Of a stretch of 64,000 nucleotides of DNA, positions 1-13,900 are shown piece after piece. This DNA is from Molanna angustata (taxonomy: Eukaryota > Arthropoda > Insecta > Trichoptera > Molannidae), in contig OY754979.1 of assembly GCA_963576475.1 (NCBI GenBank), positions 31,445,278 through 31,509,277 on the forward strand, written 5' to 3'. The position numbers and the translations under genes were made by a program. The notes under the pieces were generated by a model. It ran no database searches and was not told the DNA's origin. It saw only the letters and a list, made by a program, of their open reading frames with translations. Every line of letters starts with the position of its first letter. Positions within the stretch are counted from its first letter, which is position 1.

Positions 1-187
1 ATATTTTTTTTTAAAAATTAAAAATGAATATGTCCTTGTTAAACGAGTACATATATAATTTCTTACATTCCCTAAATTAAGCATAAATGCTTGTGCTATA
101 GGTGAACGAAATCGGTCGAGGCAGGATTCAAACTCGTGACCACTGGATTATTAGCCCAGTGCTTTACCCGCTAAGCCATCGACCCAT
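1..187 (-). repeat. SINE-A, tRNA-derived, near full length
   Basis: Read on the minus strand, this copy starts with a tRNA-like head at about 187. It has an A-box-like segment (GGCTTAGCGGGTAA), an anticodon-arm-like CTAATAA loop and a B-box-like segment (GAGTTTGAATCC). A body containing GCATTTATGCTTAATTTAGG follows, and the copy ends in an A-rich tail at the window edge. The same unit recurs at 34,551, 62,424, 62,680 and, degraded, at 22,374, 29,185 and 63,405. The better copy at 34,551 has the loop CTAGTAA, as in tRNA-Thr(AGT). It is a SINE and not a tRNA gene, because the acceptor pairing is degenerate and the body is shared. Confidence 0.75.
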
Positions 188-2841
188 CTAAATTTACATT
201 TTTAAATATTATTTTTTAGGATATACAAATTAAAAATTGATAGTGCAATTGATCCGACCCACTTAATATAGAGTTGCCGCTGATCATGATCCAGATTAAT
301 AAGAAACGACAGCCAATACAATTGTTTCTACAAAAAAACCTATATCTTCTTGAGTAATAAAGCAATTATGGTGTCAGTGCGTGTGTGTGTATGTGTGTGT
401 GTTTGTTTATCTCACCCCTTCTGAAAAAATAAGAACATCTATAAATCTAATTTATGTGTACCAGTATACCTGATGCAGTGTCACGCTAAAAAAAGTGCTA
501 AAAATGATGAATTATTATATATATTTCAATAATTAAAATTTTCATACAAAAATGAACATCAAAAAAATATAGGTACATGTCAAAAAGTATACTTTTTGCC
601 CGCAAATATCTGTGTACTTACAAGTGAGAAGTACGTATTTGTAATGATATAATATATTTTCTTGTATAACTTAGTGTTTGAGTGAAAAACATGTTAATTA
701 TTTTGTATAATAATAATGTTTACCCTATTTAAAGTAAGCGTTTTGTACATACAACGCTGCCATTTTGATAGTTATCCATACAATATTTGATTTTCCTTCC
801 AAATGAAAATGTTCTTTAGAATAAAAAACCTTTGAAAATGAAAAACTTATCAAAACGAGATTATGAAATAATAAAATGACACACGAGACATTTTAGCAGG
901 TTTTAAGATATATATTCTAAAAGTCTGTTAATTATTAATAACGATATAGGCATAATAAAATTGCATAATTTGTCATAATATTTGATTTTTCCGACAATTG
1001 AGTAGATACATTTCAAACTCCAATATGTCCATGATAAGTGAAATTGAGATAATGAAGAATTTTATTTTTCGCGATATGTGGATCATATTATCTTAGACTT
1101 AAAGTTTATATAACATTATCTAGTTGGTTGATATATAAAGTTTATATAACATTATCTAGTTGGTTGATATATGTAGTAACATAAAATCATAACGAATTAC
1201 ATATATATAAAAACTGTTAAAATCATCAAAAACAGTTTGGACTTACTGGGATTTGAACTACATCACTGGACATACACGAATTTGAATTTTTTTTTTTTGA
1301 AAATTTGAATTTTGCTTTATCAGGTTCAACATTTTCAACACTTTTATCCATTTTCACAGTTTAAAACTATTTTTTTTTTCAAAATAAAGTCAGGACATTG
1401 CCGCCCAGACTATGACGAAAAAAACAACAATGGCCGTCATAGCGAGAAATCCTTAAAGCTGATTGGCTGGTTTGGACTAAAATGATATGAAATTAAAGAT
1501 GGACATATTAGCTTTTGAATTGAATCTAGGTTTTATAACATTTTTTTCATAATAAAAACGTGGAAATACATGAGATTGATATAAATTGAATGAGAATAAA
1601 AATACTTCCCTACATGTCTACATATTTAGGTCATATTTTGCATTATGTGGACATATTGGAGTTTGATATGTATCTACTCAATTGTTGATTTTTGTTTTTA
1701 TGGCTTTGAACAAAACAATGTAGGTACTTACCTATTCGAAAAATATAACGAGTTCCAAACCAACAAAATACTGATTTCCGGTCGGAAAATTATCAACTAT
1801 TTTAGGTTGAGTTCATTACACATTCAATATACAATTTTTTTCCTATAGTCTAATTCTTCTTTTTCTTTTATGTAGACTATTTGGTAAGTTTTTATACAAA
1901 CTATTTCCCACAATCTAAGTCTTCTTTTTTATGTTGAACTATTGGTCAGTTTAAGTCTAATAGTCAAGTTTCAAGTCTAATATAATTTTCTTGGGTAAAG
2001 ACTAATTTTAAACATATTTGTTTATGTCCTTAAGTCCAACATAATGTATGGTTTGTGATGCACATTTGTTTTTATTTTTTTGTTATTTGTCTAATTAAGT
2101 CTTGCGATATTACTTTGAAACTTCCTAAGATCATTATAGAATATTCTAAGGCAAAAATATTTTATTTTTAAACTATCATTGAGTTACTAATCAAAAATAT
2201 ATTTATTTTGTATTTACATAGACCCATGCTTTGTACTTACATTGCTTGTTGCATTTTTCAGTTTTGCATAAGGACGATTTTGTTTTGTTTAGCTTGAAAG
2301 ATCTCTGGATTTTATTGCACTTCTTTCAGCCCTGTAAATTGTCATTATCAAGAAGAGTTGGGTTACTTAGATAGTCACAAACCCTTTTTTTATATTTGTT
2401 TTTTTGGTATGTGATGTTAGACATTTTCCTTGGAACTTCATTTTCTTAAGGAGTTTCATTTATTATTTTGGTACACGCCTAAACGGAATATACTCCCTGA
2501 ATATGATCTAACTATCGAAAGGGCTCAAGGCTTTTATTATAAAATTGTCATTTCAATTATAACTATGATTGTTTTTTGATTATATTTCTAATAATATTCA
2601 CCATGAATGTGAACACTCTGTAAACTCTAAGTGTACATTTTTAATGTTATTTGTTTGACATTTAACAGACGCATAATAGACAATACCCACAGAAAATCTA
2701 ATATAATTGATGATTTAATTACTAATCTTCCATTCTATGCTGAAATATGCAAAAAATCACATTTCCTCAACATTTAATTTATATGTTATTTAATGCGATT
2801 TTTTTACTTTGTGAATCTATCATTAATAAATATTAATTACT
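188..2841. other. AT-rich DNA, no gene recognised
   Basis: No coding exon is recognisable. The stretch holds a short GT microsatellite (about 381-401). A direct duplication of about 36 bp, centred on the words GTTTATATAACATTATC, lies at about 1,099-1,171. The rest is AT-rich, with homopolymer runs. Confidence 0.6.
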
Positions 2842-3073
2842 AATTCACTTTGCATAAACCACTTTATTGACTAATCTAAATGTTTTGAGAACCATGTTCT
2901 CTTCTATAGGACAGGTGTACTTAGTGTACTCAGTACACTGTCCTGAGGAAGAGAACATGGTTCTCGAAACAACATTAGTCAATAAAGTATTCATCATCCT
3001 TGTCAAGGGGAGTGCTAACCGTCTCTCCTTTCAATAGACACAAGTCAATAAAGTGGTTTATACAAAGTGAATT
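2842..3073. mobile_element. Foldback MITE-like element
   Basis: The ends are inverted copies: AATTCACTTTG at the left and CAAAGTGAATT at the right. Pairing continues inward over ACCACTTTATTGACT. A second inverted pair (GAACCATGTTCTC and GAGAACATGGTTC) lies inside. It has no coding capacity and the superfamily is unknown. Confidence 0.6.
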
Positions 3074-3112
3074 TGTAATTATTGTTTTTTTATTTATAAA
3101 TTAGTATCACTA

Positions 3113-3225
3113 CAAATAGAGGCCATAATATGGCCTCTATTTTGTAAACGGTGTACTTCTTAAATATCATTTAAGAAGTACACCATTTACAAAATATTTA
3201 CTTAATAAGTACGCCGTTTACAAAA
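3113..3225. repeat. Two adjacent palindromes
   Basis: A near-perfect palindrome around GAGGCCATAATATGGCCTC (about 3,114-3,143) is followed by a second hairpin. The second pairs GGTGTACTTCTTAAAT with its complement, and a third partial repeat of the arm (about 3,200-3,225) follows. This is probably the remains of a foldback element. Confidence 0.55.
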
Positions 3226-3309
3226 GTCTATTTTATATTGTTTTCCAAAGAATGACTGTCTATTGGTATTATTCTCATAATATGTGACATTTTTATTGAT
3301 TAAAATCAA

Positions 3310-3810
3310 TTTAAAACTACGTAGCATTGGGGAGGGTTTGCAATCTGTTTAGGAAAATATTAATTCGGGTTTTAAAAAGACCCAGGTTGTAAATAGGAGA
3401 AGCTCGTTGGGAAGTTTCTTCTATGATGATTTAATGAACATAGGGGCAGCCGAAATGGGAGACATTATGACATTCATTAGCCACTCGGGCTGGTGAGGGG
3501 GGTTCGTGAGTGGCCCTTTGTGATACCCATTTGTGGTATCACAAAGGGCCAATTGGCCTAAGTATGTTCTCCTGAAGAACTGCCACCCGCATATAAAAAA
3601 GAAGATGGAAACACAGAATTCGGATGATTGTTCCACAGTCGGGCTGCTGTGTTAATAAAAGAGTTCGAGAAGTGACTGGTTCGTGTATATTGAAGGTTTA
3701 CTGTGAATAGGTGTTGAGATTGAGTAAAACGAGTGACTGTATTGTGAATGGGTGGAAGAAGGACCAGGGATGCAAGTTCTTCTGAGCATCTCCCATGGTA
3801 GAATACCGAC
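3310..3810 (-). pseudogene. LINE 3'-end fragment, same family as the 24.2-26.2 kb element
   Basis: The sequence matches, with substitutions and gaps, the stretch at about 24,310-24,640, which encodes the C-terminus of the minus-strand reverse transcriptase there. Shared words include GGTTTGCAATCT, TTTTAAAAAGACCC and GATGCAAGTTCTTCTGAGCA. Only the 3' piece remains. A further small duplication (GTGGCCCTTTGTGATACC and its inverse) sits at about 3,500-3,560. Confidence 0.6.
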
Positions 3811-3829
3811 CTTGCGTCGTATATGTAAC

Positions 3830-4222
3830 TAATAAAATAAACTAATTTCTTAATTTCTCAATAGATGGCGTTATAAAAAGTCTTTTCCGTAACTCCATAG
3901 ATAGCAATAGTATAGTTCCTTATTTTCAGGTGAAATGTTACACACTATTCAAATATATAGAACTTAAATTACATTGATAAGGGAACTCAATAAGAAGGCA
4001 TTATTGGTGAACGTTGCGCAAGCGCATAAAGTGATCACGTAAACCAGCCGATGACAGGTCGTAAGCCCTGTAGGTGCCTCGAGTTCCTGGTTCTTCTACA
4101 ATATCCCAACATTTTTAACAACATCTCTATTGAGATGTTGAAAAAAATGTTTGTCAATAAAAATATCATTTGACTCCCAAAAGGGAAAAAAAATTCAATG
4201 TTTGCATATATGCAATTAAAAA
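3830..4222 (+). mobile_element. R530 element, copy A, 5'-truncated, uninverted
   Basis: This dispersed element has a conserved core (GATCACGTAAACCAGCCGAT, GGTGAACGTTGCGCAAGCGC) and a 3' end finishing in ACATTCGA. It is shared with copies at 8,895, 30,060, 33,525 and 44,050. Here the core and the 3' end lie in one continuous orientation; in the copies at 30,060 and 44,050 the core is inverted. GTATATGTAA occurs on both sides (about 3,819 and 4,224), a likely 10-bp target duplication. The likely mechanism is LINE-type retroposition with 5' truncation. Confidence 0.55.
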
Positions 4223-6230
4223 AACATTCGATGTATATGTAATTTGTCCTCGATAAACTTTCATACAAAATGTACTGAACCAATATTCACTATAGGGAAG
4301 CCGATCTTAGAATATCAATTTTTTTTTTTCTAGAATGATGTTTTGATTTTATGCAAACTCAGTCTGTTTTTGACACTAGACGGTGCATTATGTATCTATT
4401 AGATATTCCATAGGTAACATATGGTTTATAAGCGTTACCCATCTTTGGGGTTTCAGTGTTTCTAAAACTTTGTTTTTTTTCTAAAATATTTTTTACTGTA
4501 AAAATAAGACTAAAAATTAGCATTCATTATACCGAATTTTCTGTGAACTTCGTTATACTGATATTTGACCTGTATATTGTTTTTCAAAGAATGATTGTCT
4601 ATTGGTAGTATTCTCATAATATATAGGTATTTCTAAGGGTTGTTGACATATATATATTTACTGTTGATTTTCTATTTTATTCAAAATGTATGAAAATCGT
4701 TACAAATGAAAATATATTGATACTGTGAAATTACTGAAAAGGTGTTATATATATTTAAAATCAGCAATTTCAAGTCTCAACTTTCAAAGTGATATGAAAA
4801 ATTTATTTGGAGTCACTTTTCCTGAAATCAACGACGACTTTTTTTGGACCAATCCATTTCCAGTCAATATTTACTTAATCATTCCTTTTCTGAATTAAGT
4901 AAATGAAACTTATTTTGAAAGATGTAAATATTAGACTGGAAATGAGGTAAAAATTCTTCGTTTCTGAAATTTGTGTGTACCTATTATTTTTTTTCCATTT
5001 CAATAAATATTATTAGCTCACCTACACTCTGGAATTGCTATTTTAAGTATTTTTCTTTTCAGGTTCTATATATTTTTAATATAAAATTTTAGGAATGCAC
5101 TTTTAATTTACTTTCTTTTATTGTTAATTTTAATTTGTTTTATATTTATATTTGTTTAAAAAGGCATGCTTTATGGTTGGGTTGTCCATAAATCTAACTA
5201 GAAATAACTATTTATAATATGTAAACTGTGTTTCATATAAAAGTGCATTACGTGGTAATATTGGTACGGCTGTCAGTCAATCAAATAAACGGAATAATGT
5301 CGCCATGTCTCCAAATTAAGTTCCTCTAAATTTATATTTAAAACTTAATAATGTAAAATTGTAAAAGAAAAAAAATGAGTAATAATATGATTGAATGAAA
5401 CATTATTTTAAACTCTCTCTTCTGTAATTATTTTGAACAAAACAAACAGATCTATCAGAAATAACTTTAAAAAATATTACAAAAGAAGAAAAATACCTAA
5501 GTAAAGGGAAAATATTTTGTATTTAACGTATGACAACACCAAATGCAATCATATCAACTTAACCACTAAGTGCACTTTTAAATTAAATACATTCTACTTG
5601 ATTATAATTTTGTTTTTAACATAATTATTTTACTGAACTAAAAATCATATCTACAGTTGGTTTCATTGAAATTAAAAAGAAACTATATTTATTTTGTGGT
5701 TTATTTAAGAATAACGCATTAAAAAATCACATTATGTGGCGGACTTTTGTAATTTCTGCCAGTCAACCACAGGCTAGCAGGCTGCCAACTTTCAGATATT
5801 TTGTTAATGTCTAAGGTTATTGTATCAACTTAAAGATAGTCTTAATAAAATGCATGAACTTAAAGATATTTTTAATTTTAAAGGAACTGATGATTTCATT
5901 TGTCGATTATAATGAAACCTGCCGTACTTTTATACAGATAATATAAAATATGGTTTAGAAATTTAAGCAAAGTACTGTTAGTTATAAATATTTTATATGT
6001 CATTTTATTATATAATAGCTTTATTTTAGTTGCCCTTACAGTTTAACAAAACATCAATATTCAATTTTAAATAGAACCTCAGAAATATACATAAAATCAA
6101 TTGTACTTGTTAATAATATACATATTGTAATATGAAGCAAATTCATAAAATTCTTTTGTTTTTTTTTAAATCCCCAATTTCTGATATGATTTTTTGCTGT
6201 TGTTTTTAATATGCCAATGTTTATAAGGCC
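4223..6230. other. AT-rich intergenic DNA, no gene recognised
   Basis: I see no exon. A weak inverted repeat lies at about 4,850-4,945: ATTTCCAGTCAATATTTAC pairs with a near-complement ending in GACTGGAAAT. Confidence 0.55.
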
Positions 6231-6560
6231 TATACTACTGTCCTCATCATATGGTCGGCCCAATACCACTTCCAAGAAGCTATCTTAAATTCCACATCGG
6301 TAACATCAGAGGGAAGACGGAGTATGGGTCGCAAAAGAATATAATCACAAGAACAAGAAGAAAAATCAGTCCTCTCTCTGATCCACTTGTCATGCTTTCT
6401 GCCTTGAAGACTTTGGCTATCATTATTTGTAATTTTAGTTCTGTTTGTTTTAATAAGGTGATCATGTCATTGCTGGGAAGGAGGATGATGACATTCATTA
6501 TGGCTACTAAAAAATGAAAATTTCTTCCATATTCATTCATCCAAAGGGCATGTAACATCT
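6230..6560 (-). pseudogene. Possible degraded LINE fragment
   Basis: On the minus strand a broken frame reads a stretch resembling KIASWKWYWADHMMR. That recalls the LKWQWAGHI-type segment near the C-terminus of endonuclease/reverse transcriptase LINEs. It is short and frameshifted, so the identification is tentative. Confidence 0.3.
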
Positions 6561-7299
6561 ATAATGTTTTTTTAAGAATGTTGATATTTTTAGACATACT
6601 AAAATAAAATATAAAAATGCCATCTCTGAGACCCTTAGAGGTTTACGGTAGCTGATTCCTGCTTTGTTCTTTTTAACTGCGAATACCACAACCTTCCTTT
6701 CCCTCTTTTTGTCCTTTTTCTTTTGAATTTTGAGTAGGTACCTACTAAATTTTTAATAGTAATTGTTTTACACTGTGCAGCTTGGTCTCTGATATATTTT
6801 TAAAATTGAATTTGTTGTAATATTTGTTTGTATGACTGTATGTTTGTTAGGTTTAAATAAAAATAAATAAGTCTCGGCACATATTTTGTTTGTTTGATGC
6901 AATTGAATGGAATGACGAAACGTTTTTGCTAAATTTAGTTTGAAAATAATTGCATAGTTTTTGCACAAATTGTTTCCATTTGGTGTTTTGCCAACATATT
7001 CTTGGCAAACAATGGACTCACTTGTTTGGTTCACAGTGACTCATGCATTTCACACGTTTTTAGATACCATTGTGTTGTAGCATTCGTAATTAGTAGATTT
7101 TTTATATTTTCGATGAAAAGTAAAATAAATTTTGAAAATTGTATATTCTATTCTGCTTACCGGGGCGTCGTTTTTAAATTTTGATAAATTTAGGGGCAAT
7201 GGAGAATTTAAGTGGAAATTGTGTTAATATAGAAAAATAAAGTTTGCTCAATTGTTGCTTTACACTGCATATTACCATTGCAAATATTTTTTTTTTTAG

Positions 7300-7348
7300 G
7301 CGCTGTAATAATGGAATGGAATCGCCCTATATAAATTATTACAGCGCC
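7300..7348. repeat. Short inverted repeat, miniature element remnant
   Basis: GGCGCTGTAATAA at the left pairs with TTATTACAGCGCC at the right across about 24 bp. It looks like the fused ends of a deleted terminal-inverted-repeat element, about 370 bp upstream of the IARS2 start codon. Confidence 0.45.
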
Positions 7349-7715
7349 CCTCTCCACCAACTCTAACAAAAATAAATATATTAGGCCTCAGTAAAATAAT
7401 GGGTATAGGGTTTCTTTGCTATCTTATTGCATGGCAATATATCGATCACATTACTTATGGAAATATCAAGCTTCAATATCATTCACACTAAGGAATTTTA
7501 CTATTTATTTATTATTTTTCAATCTACCTTGATAGCTGGTAATAAAAATTTCAATTCAATATGATTCAAGAGTAAGTATTGTTTTTTTTTTGAAATACCT
7601 AATTTTTATTTTTTTTCCACCACCGGCTTTATAAACAATTTGATAGCCATAAAATAGAAATTCAATAATTATAAATTTATGGTTATCTCAAAATATTTTT
7701 TTGTTTATGGTTAAA

Positions 7716-7928
7716 ATGGCGGCCGTCGGTTTGACGTTTCCGTATAGCGGGTTTTTGAAAAAATTGAAAAGTATACGATTCAATAAGTCATTATGTCTGT
7801 CGTATTCACACCAAAAAACGCTAAAGAAACAAAATAATTACACAAGTACAGTGCTCTTACCCCAAACAAAATATCCTGCTCGTCATTCACCATCAAAAAG
7901 AATCGAAGTTGACAGCGAAATTTATAAG
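7716..7928 (+). CDS. IARS2: IARS2 exon 1
   Basis: Residues 1-71. It carries the lysine/arginine-rich presequence and then [11 protein letters not shown], which matches the VLLPQT start of mature mitochondrial IleRS. The donor is AAG|GTTATA, phase 0. Confidence 0.85.
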
Positions 7929-10900
7929 GTTATAATTTTATTTAAACACGATTTGCGATTATTTTGTATGAAATATATATTCAATCACCTTACAAAATAA
8001 TTTCATGACTCAAGTATATGAACATTATAATTGCCAAAGTGTATAAGAGCTACACATATCATTGATTATTTATTCATACTATCACGGCATATCCCAAGCC
8101 ATATCCCACAATCTTAGGTAACCAGGGACAGGTGTGTGGGTGTACATCACCTTATAAAATAAAGGAAGTAAGAGACGTGTGTGTATCACCCTACTCCAGT
8201 CTCGTCTCACCTAAAAAGGAAATATTTAGAATGAGTGGTGAACCTCATTGCTGAACTAAGTGAGAAGTTATTTTGTCTGTCCATATTTTCAATCACCTGT
8301 TTGAAAAGAGTGGAAGCCACAGTGTAAAGAATATACAGAGCTGACTTGAGCTACGTCTTTAGGCCAGGAGGTTGGTACATAAAGTGAAGTGGAACGGGGG
8401 TATCCCAAACACATTCAATGTTTAAATATAAATTGGATATTAATGACATATTTATATAGCAGTAAAATGTCGGCCTTCGTGGCTCTGTTGGTTGAGTATC
8501 TGACTGCTGATCCAAAGTTCTCGGGTTCGATTCCCAGTGGAGACACAGTTTTTAATTGCGTTTTCAGTCTGGATCTGTGAGACGATTAATATCGTAAGTC
8601 TCCAGCATGTGGCAACTTGTTATTGGGTGCGTGTTAAATTAATATTTGACATAGTATCTGTTACACGACGTCTTATGTAGGCGATTCAAAGCGAGCGCGA
8701 TTGCGAAGCGATCCGATGCGGTTACACGCGAGTACCCTACGCGCGTTTGGTAACGTAGGACACTTTCATAGTTACCGACTGTTTGTTATTTTCCCGCCGT
8801 GCCGCGCCGCTTCGCATTCGCGTTCAAATTGCCTACGTAAGACGTTGCGTTAGTTGCCTGAGAAGCAATATTTATTAAATAAGCTATTTTTACTATCGCC
8901 ATTTATGAAGTAACGAAGAATCCTTTTTGTAACGCTATCTATTGAGAAGTTGGTTCTTTATAAACAATGAAAGCATCACTCCTTATACATGAGGTGACAG
9001 TGTTCTCGCACAGATGTCACCCCTGAACTGCGCCAGAAATATTATTTCATTTTTTGCTTGTTTACCTACTTGTACCAAAGTGTATGTAAATTGAATATCT
9101 TTAAAAGTTACATATATACGCAAACAAATGTTTGTGTAGGTATATATGCATAGAATCTTCTAGAACTAACTATATGCTAAACTCATATATTAATAGAGCT
9201 TGTACTGGGTACAATAGAAATTGCTTGAGTGATCCGGAATTGGATATGTTTACTTCGAGTTTATATATATTTAAAAAAAAAAATTGTGAATTTGTCAGAG
9301 ATATTTAATCTGTGCTCTGTTTTGTTGTGCGCATCTTCAACTTTTTAATTGTGCCTCTTTAATTTAATTTTAATTTATTCAATATAATTTAACTACGTAT
9401 TATTCATACATTGAGACACGTGAGGTATAAATCATAATATGAGTTTCTAGTGGTCGATGCTTCCCCCCACTCCCCTCCCTACCTCTCTCCTTTCCCAACC
9501 TGTTTTCAAAATTGTTAACAAATGTGTATGTAATATATTTTAGAATAAAAAATTATCTTAGTATATTTGTATAAATTTTTCTTGTTTGCTGTTGTATTCT
9601 ATAAAATAAATAAAAAAAAATATATATATACACATTTTTGTATTTATCTTAATATTTTATATGAGTATCTTTTATAATAAAGTATTTTACACATGAGTAT
9701 CTTATATAATAAAGTATTTTTTACATGAGTATCTTATATAACAAAGTAATTTTTACATCTTTGATTGCAGTATGCAGACTTTAATGGATTGTATGCTTGG
9801 CAGAGGCTTCATCTTCAAGGACCTGACTATGTACTTCATGATGGACCTCCGTATGCCAATGGTGACCCACACATGGGACATGCCGTCAATAAGGTTTTAT
9901 ATTTTATTTATTAACTATATTCAAACATAAAAATACAGATCATGCAATCAGTGGTGATCTGGGAGAAAAATTTGCTGGTCAGCAGAGAAACATGTACATT
10001 ATTTGCATTTTTAATAATTATAATGGAAACAATGTGACTTGTAAAGCTCGCTAAACGAAAAAATGTGGGTGACTTCACCTGTGCACAAACTTTTATACAG
10101 GGTATAGGGATAAGGAATTCCAACTGGAATTGATAACCAGACATTGTATCATGAACTGAAGTAAAGTCTTGCTGTATATGAATAACTACTATATTAAAAT
10201 TTCAATGTTAACTATAGAACATTGAAAATTGGTATAAATATAGAAAAATACTAAATTTCAATTTTGATTTTTCAAATAAATCCAGGGTTTCTCAAAAATT
10301 TTTATTAAGAAAAATATTTTTTAATGATAAATTTATGTGTTTAACTGACTATGGCCCGATATTACAGTTGGCCCTCAACTCATTGAGTTTGTTAAACTCA
10401 AGATTAATGTTAAGGTAGTTGTAGAGGCGTTAGTTGTATCGACAGTGGCGGTGGCGCCACACAACAAAACAAACTGACAGCCATATTGAAATGAACATGG
10501 GCATTTAAAAGCATTATTTAGGTGAAAAAAATTAAATTTACCATGTTGGATAATAAAACAATAGTATTTCAAGTCGTAGCGTCCTGTTTTGTAGTTCGTA
10601 TTATTGAGGTTATTTAAAATTTGACAGATAATAACCACAGAAAAAGTAAAATATGTCTATAATTGAAGATTTAGTAACTGACATGTCATATTGTACTGTA
10701 ATACGGAAATGGATTCATCTCCCCTTAACATTAATCTTGAGTTTAACAAACTCAATGAGTTGAGGGCCGACTGTAATACCGGGCCTATATTTCCAAAGTT
10801 TTTAAAAATATCGAAAAAATCCGAAACAACCCAACTAGATAATTTAGTTTTCTATAAAAAAATATGAACATTGTAGTATTACATTTCAAAATTCAACATT

Positions 10901-13900
10901 CGTATGAGATATCTATCATTTCATGAGCCAGTACTTTCTCTTAATTTCCATACATTTGCTATAGTATATGCGGTGCGCTTGGAATAACGCACCACGGGTT
11001 TGGCACCGTTGCATAATTTCAGGCGTTAATTTAAGTAACGCGATACTCAAAATTGTTGTCTTCATTCTTGTACTTACGTGACAAATTATTTGGTATTTAT
11101 ATAAACCATTTTTGTTGATACATAATTTGGATCTTGCTTTTATTTTATTTCACCCGTTCAGTGCTCCAGCACACCCAAGGAGCGTCCGCCATTGATCCTG
11201 ATATAATATATACCCACATGTTATATATAGAAAATAAAATATCTTGAAATATTTATTTATTTTTTGTTTAAGTGTTTATATTTTGGTACGTATTCTTCAA
11301 TTATACATAATATCACCATCAACAGTTGGATCTCATGTGTTACATGCAACTAGTTTATAAAAATATCATTCGAAAATTTCCAATAAATGGTCAGAGGTCA
11401 CTGCCCAATTGTTGTCTTTCGATGAAAATGTAACCTAGAAAGTGATAAATGAAATTTGACATTTAAAACGCCCGATGCTGCGTTCATATTGAAATGCTGC
11501 TCGAAAGCGTTCAGTGAGATTGGTGTGAAAAACGTCCTAATCTGCAACTTCAGGTACATTCGACACCCAACGTCGAGCGTTGTATCTGAACACAGCCCAG
11601 AATAAACACTTTCTTGCACCCTGTACAAGTGACAAATTTACTGCTAGATATTTTTTCCTAACTTTCCAGTGTTTACAGTACAGGAAAGTAAGAAATAATT
11701 TAAATTTACCACTTTCAGATTCTCAAGGATATAACAATTAGATGTGAAATTGTCAAAGGACGTCGTGTCCATTATGTCCCCGGCTGGGATTGCCACGGTC
11801 TTCCCATCGAGCTGAAGGCTCTCAGCTACGGCAGGAAGGAGTCTGTCGCCAGTCCCGGGGGCAACCCAATATTCCTGAGGGAGACGGCCAGGAAGTACGC
11901 CAACGAAGTGGCCTATAGCCAGAAGCAGGTCTTCAAGTCTTGGGGTGTGATGGCCAACTGGGACGAGGACTGCTACTACACCCTGGATAAGAACTATGTC
12001 ACCAATCAGCTGAGGATGTTCTTTAAGATGTATGAGAAGGGATATATTTATAGAGATGTTAAACCTGTTTACTGGTCACCATCTTCAAGGTAATTACAAT
12101 TTAAAAAAATTTAAATTTCAATGATTAAATTTCATTGGAGAGGATTCAAATACATATATTATTTAGATGGGTTGGTGGCAGAGCGATAGTCCACTAGCAA
12201 ACAAGTTGACCCATGATCGAATGCTGCCTCAAATAATTACGTTCAGCTGTACTCTTCGTGGATCCAAATTTTTTATTGTTTTTGTAATATACTGACTGGG
12301 GATGATCAGTATGTCTTCTTCTCTCTAGAGTCTAGATGATCGATATAATTTATAACTCAGTAATTGTCTTTTACAAATAATCTATTTACAATTATATCGA
12401 CACACTCCCTAATCGGCCGGGTACCCAACAACTGCCTCACTTGCCGGTAAACAAGGCCGCCTCCACTTTTCAACAGATCTAATGTATTACTAGACTTTAG
12501 AAAACGCACTATTATTTTACCAATGTCGGAAGAGCTGTCAAAGTTGTTATTAAACGCGAAAATTTTCAACACAAATAATCATAAGCAGTCTTATAAATAG
12601 TAAGTATCATACAATTACTTAAATAATATGTTGACAAAACTAATTTATCTAAAAAATGTGATTAAATGCGAATACATAATAATCTTTTTCCTATCCTCAA
12701 ATGGCAAAAATTAAAGGGAATGGAGATTTACATACACATCATACTATTATTTCGTTGTCTTATTTCATTACATTTTATTACAATATTCGGTTTATTATTA
12801 TTATTGGATAGGAGTAAGACCTTTCCCCCCTGCACTGCGACCATATTTGATCTATTGTACACCTCCCTTTAAGGTTGTCATTTCAATAGCAGTTAGGTTT
12901 CTTGAATAAAGTCATATTTTGCAAATAGAGATGCCTTCCACGTCCTTAGGTCTTAGTATAAAGGCTCCCAGGTGTCTAGGTCTGGATTCCATTAGAGCTG
13001 GACACTCACAGATTACATGTGAAGCTGTTTCTTCCTTTTGTTGACACTTTCTACAGTTTGGTTCATCAGCGATCCCCATTATGTAATGGTGTCTTTTCAG
13101 ATGACAGTAACCAGTGAATAAACCAGTCATTGTTCTCAATAATACAATATTCGGTTAGGTTTAGTTAGTGTTTAATGATAATAGCGACTCGAGTGAGCGA
13201 GGTTGGAAACCCAGGATTGTGTGCAAAATAGAGGAGTACGGCGATCGGTTCTTTCCGCCTACCTCGATAGAGATATGGCGTGATGGTATGTATTTATTAA
13301 TAACAAAACAACACCCTAAACAGGTTTACAGGGGGGGGGGGGTGGTTTGCAATCTGCATGGGAAAAATTAGAATCTTAAAAAGACTCGGGTTGTGGGAAG
13401 GTGGAACACAGAATCGGAAAATCGTTCCATAGTCGGGCTGTTGTGTTCATAAAAGAGTTCGAGAAGCGACTGATTTATATATGTATAGAAAACGAGTGGG
13501 TTGTGGCCAACGCTAAACTCCTCACTAACAAGTCACTCTAAAAATAATTCAAATTTTGTATGGAAAATATTCAGCATTTTCATGATATGTGTGTGTTGAA
13601 TTATTTTTTTATTTGAATATTTTATTATGATAACTTGATAATTCTTCAATGCCATTTTATGAAAGTGATGTGCCTTTTTACCAATTTGAAAATAAAAATT
13701 TCCTGAACTTTGAAATATTTGACAGTTAAGGAATTTTGTCAACACCTTTGCCATTTGAGGTTAGGAATAAGTTTATTATGTATTCGTATCTGTCAAGCCA
13801 TTTGATCACATTCTTCAATTAAATTATATGCCTATGTCAACATATTTTTATCTACTTTTATGATTTTGAACAATTCATTTGTTATTTTTTATGTTTAAAT

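Noticed and set aside
7701..8000. IARS2 exon 1 extending to 8,000
   Set aside because: The frame after 7,928 does not resemble the protein, and the GTTATA donor there joins in phase with exon 2.
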